Shown: positions 6,281-12,141 of the stretch, one piece after another
Layout: each line of letters starts with the position of its first letter
Numbering within the stretch: the stretch's first letter is position 1
Assembly (NCBI GenBank): GCA_910587925.1
Contig: CAJUOC010000042.1
Coordinates: 1-15,302, forward strand
Origin: an uncultured Muribaculaceae bacterium
Lineage (GTDB): Bacteria; Bacteroidota; Bacteroidia; Bacteroidales; Muribaculaceae
Direction: 5' to 3'
DNA: 15,302 nt
Program-made: the position numbers and the translations under genes
Notes under the pieces: model-generated
Database searches by the model: none
Seen by the model: the letters and a program-made list of their open reading frames with translations, nothing else
What the model was told of the DNA's origin: nothing

Positions 6281-7609
6281 TTAATTGGGATTATTATCGA
6301 TTTTTCTCATCAGGTTTACGGCGTCGACGTAGGTGGCGATGGCCTCGGCCACCTGCTGGGCGTCGTGCATGGCGTGTACGACGGTGGCGGGGCGGTTTGT
6401 CACGTCGCCGCCGGCAAAGACGCCCTTGCGGGTGGTCATGCCGTAGGGCACGTCGCGGGTGATGACGTAGCCCTTGTCGTCGACCTCGATGCCGCGGGTG
6501 GTGCTCACGATGCGCGAGGCGGGCCGGCTGCCCACGGCCATGATCACCTTGTCGGCCGGCAGCTCGACGCGCTCGCCGGCGCAGTCGACGGTGATGCTCT
6601 CCATTGAGCCGGGCTCGGCGCCGGGATGTATCTCCAGGAGCGAGGTATTCCACATAAATTTCACACCTTCCTTGACGGCATCGTCGTACTCGGCGCGCAG
6701 GGCGCTCATGTGGTCGATGTCGCGGTGGTACACCACTGTCACCTCGCCGGCGCGCAGGCGCTTGGCTGTGCGGGCGGCGTCCATGGCGGTGTTGCCGCAG
6801 CCTATCACGTAGACCTTCTCGCCGGGCTTGACGGGTACCTCGGCGCGGCTGATGAGACCGGAGTTGTACAGGCTCACGCGGCGCAGGAAGTAGATGGCCT
6901 GGCGCACGGAGTCGAGCTCGGCGCCGGGCAGGTCGAGGCGGCGGGGCTTGCCGGTGCCGGTACCCATGAAGATGGCGTCGAAGCCGCGCTCAAAGAGGTC
7001 GTCGACCGTGAGGTCGGGGCCGATGGTGGTGCCGCAGGTGATGCGCACGCCCAGCTGGCGTATCTTCTGCACCTCGCCGCGCACGACGGCCTTGGGCAGG
7101 CGGTACTCGGGGATGCCGAACATCAGCACACCGCCCGGCTCGGGCTCCATCTCAAATATCTCGACATCGAAGCCGCGGCGGGCGAGCACACCGGCCACCG
7201 TAAGGCCGGCGGGGCCTGAGCCGATCACGGCCACGCGGCCGCGGTCTTTCTCGACGATACTCTCGTGGGTGAGGCCCATCTCGGTGTCGAAATCGGCCAC
7301 AAATCGCTCGAGCTTGCCGATGTTGATGTGGGCGCCTTTCTTGCCCATGATGCAGTTGCCCTCGCACTGGCGCTCGTGGGCACACACGCGGCCGCAGACG
7401 GCGGGCAGATTGCTGCGGTTGTTGATGATGGCGCGGGCGGCGCCCAGGTTGCCCATGCTCAGCTCATGCACCCAGTCGGGGATATCGTTGCTGATGGGGC
7501 ATGCCTTGCGGCACTGGGGCACCTTGCAGTGGAGGCAGCGCTTGGCCTCGGCGATAGCCTCGGCCATGGTATATCCGGCCTCGGCGGGACGGTTGAGTCG
7601 TTTGTCCAT
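6281..7609 (-). CDS. gltD: GltD-like NAD(P)H flavoprotein with iron-sulfur domain
   Basis: This belongs to the glutamate synthase small subunit family, which moves electrons between NAD(P)H and a partner through FAD and two 4Fe-4S clusters. The 442 residues show the N-terminal cysteine sets CLHCKVPQCRKACP (C25, C28, C33, C37) and CGRVCAHERQCEGNC (C72, C76, C82, C86), an FAD-binding GSGPAG (130-135), an NAD(P)-binding GCGNTAMDAART (270-281) and GGDV (400-403). All key residues are present. There is no gltB large subunit and no NfnA-type partner in the window, so glutamate synthesis is not established; it may serve another acceptor. It lies 6 nt after the sulfatase and 77 nt before kduD. Its link to uronate metabolism is unclear. 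The symbol denotes the family only. Confidence 0.82.
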   Translation of the reverse strand: MDKRLNRPAEAGYTMAEAIAEAKRCLHCKVPQCRKACPISNDIPDWVHELSMGNLGAARAIINNRSNLPAVCGRVCAHERQCEGNCIMGKKGAHINIGKLERFVADFDTEMGLTHESIVEKDRGRVAVIGSGPAGLTVAGVLARRGFDVEIFEMEPEPGGVLMFGIPEYRLPKAVVRGEVQKIRQLGVRITCGTTIGPDLTVDDLFERGFDAIFMGTGTGKPRRLDLPGAELDSVRQAIYFLRRVSLYNSGLISRAEVPVKPGEKVYVIGCGNTAMDAARTAKRLRAGEVTVVYHRDIDHMSALRAEYDDAVKEGVKFMWNTSLLEIHPGAEPGSMESITVDCAGERVELPADKVIMAVGSRPASRIVSTTRGIEVDDKGYVITRDVPYGMTTRKGVFAGGDVTNRPATVVHAMHDAQQVAEAIATYVDAVNLMRKIDNNPN

Positions 7610-7615
7610 TGTCGG

Positions 7616-8983
7616 TCAGTCTACAGGTATGAAACGCTCGCGGGAGTAGCGGAGACCCTTGGGATTGTCGCGAAACCACTCGCGCAGCAGCTCGCGGTGG
7701 CGCAGCACCTCGGGGCGGGCCTGGGCCTCGACGGCGAGATTGCGCATCTCGCCGGGGTCGGCGGCCATGTCGTAGAGGGCCTCGCGGTTTTTGCCACTCT
7801 CGTAGAGCACATATTTATATTTAGGAGTGCGCAGGAGCCAGCCGCGGGTGCCGCCGGTCTGTGCAAACTCTGTCTCGGTCACCACATAGGGCGCTTGCGA
7901 CGCAGAGGCGTCGGGCGACTCTACGGCGTGGCGGTAGCTGCGGCCCTTGCACCACCCGGGCTTTGCGGCGCCTGCCCAGTCGAGCACGCTGGGCATGAGG
8001 TCGATGCCGTTGTTGACCAGCTCGGCGCTCACCTTGCCGGCATTCTTTTTGTTGCCGGGGGCGCATACGATGAGGGGCACGCGGGCTGTCTCCTCCCAGA
8101 GGGCTGTCTTCTGATTCCACTGATGCGCGCCCTGGCCGTCGCCGTGGTCTGAGGTGAAAATTACCACGGTATTGTCCCAGAGATTCTGACGGTCGATCTC
8201 GTCGACAATCTTGCCCACCTCGCCGTCGATATGCTCCACCAGGCGGAAGTATGCGTTGCGGTAGCGGCGCCAGTCGTCGGGGGTGTATGCGTCGGTGGGG
8301 TAGAGATTGTAGTTGTGGGTGCGCTCCCAGGCCAGCACGGCGGGGTCGTAGGGCTGTATGAGATGGTTGGCCGGCAGATTGGGGCAATCGGCCAGAGCCG
8401 GCTCGGTGAGCTCGGCCTCGGGCAGCTTTTGTCCGCGGGCATACTGGCATATGTTGTGGGGGTTGTCAAACGACGCCACCAGGAAGAAGGGTCGGTCGCC
8501 ATGGTCGCGGCGCAGGAAGTCGATGGCGGCCTCGGCCAGCCCCTCGTCGCCGTGGCCGTGCAGACGCTCGAAGCCGAATGCACGCTCGGCGGGCAGGGCG
8601 TTGGTATTGACATGCCACTTGCCGGCATAGCCGTTGTCGTATCCGGCGGCGGCCACCAGGTCGCCCAGGGTGCGGGTGCGCAGCGAGTCGGGCAGCGGGG
8701 TCTCGTTGTGCATCATGCCGCTCTGCGAGGGCATGATGCCGGTAAACATCGCCGAGCGCGACGGGCCGCTCAGAGGCAGGGCGCAGTAGGTGTTGGGCAG
8801 GCGCACTCCCCGCTCGGCCAGCCGGTCCATCGCCGGGGTATGCAGATAGCCGTTGCCGGCGCAACTCATCGCGTCGGCGCTCTGCTGGTCGGTCATTATA
8901 TATATGATGTTGGGCTGACGGCTCCAGGCAGTGAATCCCGCCATCAGCGCGGCCGCAGCAATAGGATATTTTGTGGCTTTCAT
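7616..8983 (-). CDS. Secreted type I sulfatase, serine-type active site
   Basis: It removes sulfate esters from a glycan, probably in the periplasm. The start at 8983 gives 455 residues beginning with a signal peptide (MKATKYPIAAAALMAGFTAW); the frame is open 44 codons further upstream, but that extension contains the promoter and is not protein-like. Sulfatase landmarks: NIIYIMTDQQ with D32 at the metal site, the maturation motif LSGPSR with S72 as the residue to become formylglycine, GKWH (121-124), FDNPH (172-176), and TSDHGD with D279/H280, followed by H287, K292 and RVPLIV. The serine form needs a radical-SAM maturase (anSME), not in the window. It is the first gene of the uronate operon, which suggests a sulfated uronate polymer; the exact target and S1 subfamily are not determinable here. 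Confidence 0.92.
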   Translation of the reverse strand: MKATKYPIAAAALMAGFTAWSRQPNIIYIMTDQQSADAMSCAGNGYLHTPAMDRLAERGVRLPNTYCALPLSGPSRSAMFTGIMPSQSGMMHNETPLPDSLRTRTLGDLVAAAGYDNGYAGKWHVNTNALPAERAFGFERLHGHGDEGLAEAAIDFLRRDHGDRPFFLVASFDNPHNICQYARGQKLPEAELTEPALADCPNLPANHLIQPYDPAVLAWERTHNYNLYPTDAYTPDDWRRYRNAYFRLVEHIDGEVGKIVDEIDRQNLWDNTVVIFTSDHGDGQGAHQWNQKTALWEETARVPLIVCAPGNKKNAGKVSAELVNNGIDLMPSVLDWAGAAKPGWCKGRSYRHAVESPDASASQAPYVVTETEFAQTGGTRGWLLRTPKYKYVLYESGKNREALYDMAADPGEMRNLAVEAQARPEVLRHRELLREWFRDNPKGLRYSRERFIPVD

Positions 8984-9004
8984 GTGTAGGTTGGTTTTAC
9001 ACTG

Positions 9005-9012
9005 CAAAGATA
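9005..9012 (-). promoter_or_regulatory. -7 promoter element of the sulfatase operon
   Basis: On the minus strand this reads TATCTTTG, a full match to the Bacteroidota -7 consensus TAnnTTTG, followed by CA. It lies 21 nt upstream of the chosen sulfatase start, leaving a short leader. The matching -33 TTTG is not evident at 19-21 nt (GTGT is found), so the promoter may be weak or activator-dependent. Confidence 0.6.
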
Positions 9013-9044
9013 ATACGCGCCGGCCGCCCCGTACACTTACCCTC

Positions 9045-9061
9045 GTGCAATCTTCCTGCAC
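9045..9061. promoter_or_regulatory. Small dyad between divergent promoters
   Basis: GTGCA (9045-9049) is mirrored by TGCAC (9057-9061) across 7 nt. It sits upstream of the sulfatase -7 element at a place where a dimeric regulator could bind. Ten paired bases are few enough to arise by chance in this GC-rich DNA. Confidence 0.25.
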
Positions 9062-9116
9062 AACCTTTCGCTGATGTAGAATTTGCTTTAAAATGCGTTG
9101 AAAACACCGCGTCACC

Positions 9117-9148
9117 TTTGTTTATATAAATGACACATAGTACTTTTG
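9117..9148 (+). promoter_or_regulatory. Bacteroidota-type promoter for the beta-helix protein gene
   Basis: TTTG at 9117-9120 (-33) and TACTTTTG at 9141-9148 (-7, consensus TAnnTTTG) are separated by exactly 20 nt, the preferred spacing in Bacteroidota. Transcription should start a few bases downstream, giving a leader of roughly 30 nt before the ATG at 9188. The leader is A-rich just before the start and has no clear Shine-Dalgarno sequence. Confidence 0.78.
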
Positions 9149-9187
9149 CCGCACAAAACTAATACCGGAAAATAAACACCGAAAGAA

Positions 9188-9997
9188 ATGAACACCGTAC
9201 TTAAAATCGCTGTAGCGGCTCTCGCCGCCTCTGCCACCCTTGGCGCTTTTGCCAAGCCCATACTCAACGAAACCTCCGGCAAGGAATACCGCACCCTGCG
9301 CGACGCCGTAAAGCGCGCCGACTCGGGCGATGTACTCGTCATCAACGAGTCGCTCAGCGTCGACTCCCCCCTCAACCCCGGCGACCGCGAGATCACCATC
9401 AAGGGCGCCTCCGACGACATCGTGCTCACATACAATACCACCACCTCGACCGGCGGCTACTCGTCGATGATTATCTTTGAAAAGGAAGTCAACGAGGGTG
9501 TGCTCAATATCCAGAACGTGACCTTCGACGGCGACGGCATCGACTACGACGGCAACTTTGTACTGGTGCGCAACGGCGGCTCGCTCAATCTCACCGACGT
9601 GACATTCCGCAACTTCAAGACATCGGCCACCAACGGTATCATCCGCGCCCTCTCCAACAATAAGGAGGAAGACGCCAACTCGTCCATCTCCCTGACCAAT
9701 GTGAAGTTTGCCGACTGCTCGGCCACCATAGACGTATTCGTCGCCAACAACAATACCACTGTCAAGATGGCCGGCGACTGCGACTTCACCATCAGCCTCA
9801 ACAATGCAGGCGGCGTGGCCATCGAGGCATCGGGCCTCACCAACACCAAGCCCGTCAAGCTCTTTGCCCAGCGCCGCCGCGCCGGCAAGGCTATCGTGAA
9901 AGGCTGCGCCGACACCGCCCGCTTCAACTGGGTCGACGCTCCCGCCGGCCTCTCCCTCGCCGCTGTAGACGGCAACCTCGTCGCCGAAGACGAGTAA
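9188..9997 (+). CDS. Secreted beta-helix-like protein, single repeat unit
   Basis: A 269-residue protein of unknown function. It begins with a signal peptide (MNTVLKIAVAALAASATLGAFA, likely cut after A22). The mature part is one unit of about 245 residues that recurs twice in the next gene: GKEYRTLRDAVKRADSGDVLVI (31-52), EITIKGASDDIVLTY (68-82), LNIQNVTFDGDG (106-117), SLNLTDVTFRNF (132-143), SISLTNVKFADC (166-177), VKMAGDCDFTI (192-202), KAIVKGCADTARF (234-246) and SLAAVDGNLV (256-265). Rungs spaced by 'L.L.NVTF.' point to a right-handed parallel beta-helix, as in pectin-lyase-like proteins and adhesins. No lyase active site could be identified. Unlike its neighbour it lacks the C-terminal sorting-like tail. 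It is expressed from a strong-looking promoter and is followed by a palindromic hairpin. It may be a surface or matrix protein, but nothing in the sequence settles that. Confidence 0.82.
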   Translation: MNTVLKIAVAALAASATLGAFAKPILNETSGKEYRTLRDAVKRADSGDVLVINESLSVDSPLNPGDREITIKGASDDIVLTYNTTTSTGGYSSMIIFEKEVNEGVLNIQNVTFDGDGIDYDGNFVLVRNGGSLNLTDVTFRNFKTSATNGIIRALSNNKEEDANSSISLTNVKFADCSATIDVFVANNNTTVKMAGDCDFTISLNNAGGVAIEASGLTNTKPVKLFAQRRRAGKAIVKGCADTARFNWVDAPAGLSLAAVDGNLVAEDE

Positions 9998-10027
9998 CAC
10001 TCCCTCTGTACATACTGACCTGATTCC

Positions 10028-10055
10028 GGCGGGTCGGCCCGCGGGCCGACCCGCC
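10028..10055 (+). terminator. Perfect 28-nt palindrome, terminator-like
   Basis: GGCGGGTCGGCCCG (10028-10041) is directly followed by its exact reverse complement (10042-10055), so every base is paired in principle. TCGTCTTATATTTC follows, a moderately T-rich tail. It lies 31 nt past the stop at 9997 and 37 nt before the next start, so it probably ends or thins the transcript between the two related genes. As double-stranded DNA it could also be a protein-binding or cruciform site. Confidence 0.6.
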
Positions 10056-10092
10056 TCGTCTTATATTTCATCACTTTCGATTCGCAATAGAC

Positions 10093-12048
10093 ATGAACCA
10101 CCTCTACAAATCTATCCTTTTGTGCATGTCGCTGTGCGCCGCCACCACCGCCCCGGCGCAGGTCTTCATCGGCGACACGGAGTACACCACCCTGAGCGAG
10201 GCTCTCACAGCTGCTGTCGACAACGACGTAATCACCATCAAGCGCAGCATCGCCATCGGCGCCACCATCGGCGTTGACGCCAAGACGCTTACCGTAAGAG
10301 GCGATGGTGATGGCATCGTCATCACGCAGGCCGATGCTTCCAAATCTATCGTCAGTCTGAAAAACAGCGGCTCGCTGACGCTGGAAAACCTTACATTTGA
10401 GGGAAATCCCGAAAGCGACGCTACCCCCGGAGCCAATCACATCTACTGCCCAAAAGGTTCCACGCTCAACCTCAATCATGTAGCCTTTCACGGGTTCAAA
10501 GTATCGGTTGCAAACGGCTTTATGCGAGTGCTCGCCGACTGCACCGTGTCGCTCACCGACGTATCCATATCGGGCAATATATATGCCGAAAACTCCCCGG
10601 CATGGGATATAAATATAGTCAACGCCGGATCAACTGTAACAATGGCAGGCAAGTGCGCTTTCAATATTAATATAAACAACAACGCCACCCTTCCCTTCGA
10701 CGGCAAGAATCTTGCCGCGGACTCGCGGATTGGCGTCTACTGCTCCAAAGGCTCGGGTACGGAAATCATCTCCGGCACATCCGACATGCAGCTCGCTACC
10801 CTCCTCGATGCCGATGACCGCATCATCGCTCCCAAAATCGACGGCGAGACCCGCGCGCTCCAGATTCTCAAAAAGCCCGCCGTACTCAACGCTACCGACG
10901 GCTCCACGTACAGCACTATCAACGCTGCTAATAACAATGCCGCCTCCGGCTCACGTATCATTGTGTATACCGACCAGTCGCTCACCACATACCTCGGCGG
11001 CAACAGCAAGACCCTGTCCTTTGAAGCGGCTACCACAGGTATCACACTCACCCGCGCGGCCGACCGCCTTATCGTAAACAATGGCAAAGCCGCCGACGGT
11101 GTCGACCCCACCTGCATCTCGCTTAAAGGATTTGTCATCGACGGCTCGCAGCAGACAGAGCAGACTTCTTATCTGATTGACGTCCGCATGGACGGCAGCG
11201 TAGAGCTTCACGATATCACTTTCTCCCGCGTGATGCATGCCGAAAAAGATACTGAGCTGCATACATCGCTGGTACGCTGCGGCGCAGGTTCTCTTTTACT
11301 TGACAATGTCAAGTTTGAAGACTGCACTGTCGACGATGGCTACTCATACGTAATAGCTAATACCGGCAGCGCGTGCGCCGTCACGGGCGACTGCAATTTC
11401 TCTGTGCAGATATCCAAGGGTGTGAGTCTTGCGGCTGATGGGCTCTCCGGCGTGATTGACCTCAACGTATTAAGCCCGGAAGCCGGCGCGCAGGTGGTCA
11501 CCGGCTGCGACGACACCGACCGCTTCCGCCTCACCAACGACGGCTGGATGCTCACCGCCACAGATGGCGGCCTGTCGCTGGCCGAGGCGCCCCTCACCAT
11601 CGCCGACCCCACCGTGACCGGCGACGGCGACAGCAAGCACTACGCCGGCACCGACCTCATCTATATCCCTGCCGGTGCCGAGGCCACCGTCACCTTTGAC
11701 ATCCCCGCCGGCGCTACCCTCGAGTACTACTTCGAGCCGCGCAACTTCACCCCCGGCGTCCGCCGCGCAGCCGCCGTGCCCGAGTGGCAGGAATACCCCG
11801 CCGACGGCATCAAAGTATCCGAGACCGGCTGGCTCCACCTGCGCATGACCCGCGGCAGCCAGAGCGCCGAGCGCTCCATGTATGTATTTGACGAGGCCGC
11901 CCTCACCGGCATCGACGGCATCACCACCGACGGCACCCCCGCCCGCTACTACGACATGCGCGGCATCGAGGTATCGGCCGACGCCCTCTGCCCCGGCATC
12001 TATATCGAGCGCCGCGGCGCGGCCACCCGCCGCATCATCGTGCGCTGA
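10093..12048 (+). CDS. Secreted beta-helix-like protein with two repeat units and C-terminal tail
   Basis: A 651-residue protein of unknown function. Signal peptide MNHLYKSILLCMSLCAATTA, likely cut near residue 22-23. Unit A (about 24-260) and unit B (about 262-500) are homologous to each other and to the 269-residue protein upstream: YTTLSEALTAAVDNDVITIK versus YSTINAANNNAASGSRIIVY, then SLTLENLTFEG versus SLLLDNVKFEDC, then MAGKCAFNI versus VTGDCNFSV, then QVVTGCDDTDRF near 468-478. The pattern suggests stacked parallel beta-helix rungs. Residues 501-600 look like a separate beta-sandwich. Residues 619-651 (YYDMRGIEV...PGIYIERRG) form the sorting-like tail shared with two genes on the other strand. 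Its GC content rises sharply in the last 500 bases. The gene is not obviously served by its own promoter (only TATATTTC at 10062-10069), so readthrough from 9188 is plausible. Confidence 0.82.
   Translation: MNHLYKSILLCMSLCAATTAPAQVFIGDTEYTTLSEALTAAVDNDVITIKRSIAIGATIGVDAKTLTVRGDGDGIVITQADASKSIVSLKNSGSLTLENLTFEGNPESDATPGANHIYCPKGSTLNLNHVAFHGFKVSVANGFMRVLADCTVSLTDVSISGNIYAENSPAWDINIVNAGSTVTMAGKCAFNININNNATLPFDGKNLAADSRIGVYCSKGSGTEIISGTSDMQLATLLDADDRIIAPKIDGETRALQILKKPAVLNATDGSTYSTINAANNNAASGSRIIVYTDQSLTTYLGGNSKTLSFEAATTGITLTRAADRLIVNNGKAADGVDPTCISLKGFVIDGSQQTEQTSYLIDVRMDGSVELHDITFSRVMHAEKDTELHTSLVRCGAGSLLLDNVKFEDCTVDDGYSYVIANTGSACAVTGDCNFSVQISKGVSLAADGLSGVIDLNVLSPEAGAQVVTGCDDTDRFRLTNDGWMLTATDGGLSLAEAPLTIADPTVTGDGDSKHYAGTDLIYIPAGAEATVTFDIPAGATLEYYFEPRNFTPGVRRAAAVPEWQEYPADGIKVSETGWLHLRMTRGSQSAERSMYVFDEAALTGIDGITTDGTPARYYDMRGIEVSADALCPGIYIERRGAATRRIIVR
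10162..10872 (+). repeat. Intragenic repeat unit A (~237 residues)
   Basis: First copy of the beta-helix-like unit in the 651-residue protein, beginning at VFIGDTEYTTLSEAL and ending near ALQILKK. It matches unit B (10876-11592) and residues 23-267 of the 269-residue protein (9254-9988) in the order of its motifs. The similarity is at protein level; the DNA of the copies has diverged. Confidence 0.7.
10876..11592 (+). repeat. Intragenic repeat unit B (~239 residues)
   Basis: Second copy, beginning at AVLNATDGSTYSTINAA and ending near LSLAEAP. Its C-terminal end (GDCNFSV, GLSGVIDLNVL, QVVTGCDDTDRFRL) is closer to the 269-residue protein than unit A's end is, suggesting that the single-unit gene and unit B share the more recent ancestor. 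That ordering is by eye only. Confidence 0.7.
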
Positions 12049-12071
12049 TAGCGCCCCGCCACACACATAAA

Positions 12072-12103
12072 GCCGCCGCGACGCACTCTTGCGCCGCGGC
12101 GGC
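12072..12103. terminator. GC-rich hairpin between convergent genes
   Basis: GCCGCCGCG (12072-12080) pairs with CGCGGCGGC (12095-12103); an inner CGC/GCG can add pairs inside the loop. It lies 23 nt after the plus-strand stop at 12048. Neither side has a strong T-run (ATAAA on the left, GTTTATA on the right), so it may act weakly in both directions. Confidence 0.5.
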
Positions 12104-12113
12104 CACCGTTTAT

Positions 12114-12141
12114 ACCGACGGGTATTACCCCGGAGGTTTTT
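12114..12141 (+). terminator. Rho-independent terminator for the plus-strand pair
   Basis: ACC (12114-12116) and CGGG (12119-12122) pair with CCCG (12129-12132) and GGT (12135-12137). The bases in between form a GA/GA tandem mismatch (12117-12118 opposite 12133-12134), a motif known to stack stably. A run of five T (12137-12141) ends the element. It overlaps the last bases of the convergent minus-strand gene, which stops at 12140. Confidence 0.55.

Larger units (their letters stand above)
195..8983 (-). other. Probable eight-gene uronate-utilisation operon
   Basis: All eight genes read on the minus strand, from the promoter near 9005 to the terminator at 128-169. Gaps are 6, 77, -1, -1, 27, 22 and 13 nt. 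Four genes give a complete DKI to KDPG-cleavage route (kduI, kduD, kdgK, eda), with a permease, a lipoprotein and a sulfatase around them. Co-transcription is inferred from spacing; the 77-nt gap leaves room for a second promoter. Confidence 0.75.

Noticed and set aside
8984..9115. N-terminal extension of the sulfatase frame by 44 codons
   Set aside because: It would place the signal peptide internally and includes the TATCTTTG promoter element.
9122..10000. 292-codon minus-strand open frame opposite the first beta-helix gene
   Set aside because: Antisense to a gene with a signal peptide, a strong promoter and a homologue next door.
9188..12048. Beta-helix proteins as active pectate/pectin lyases supplying the uronate operon
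   Set aside because: The repeat pattern fits a beta-helix, but no recognisable Asp/Arg/Lys lyase active-site pattern was found, so enzymatic activity is not claimed.
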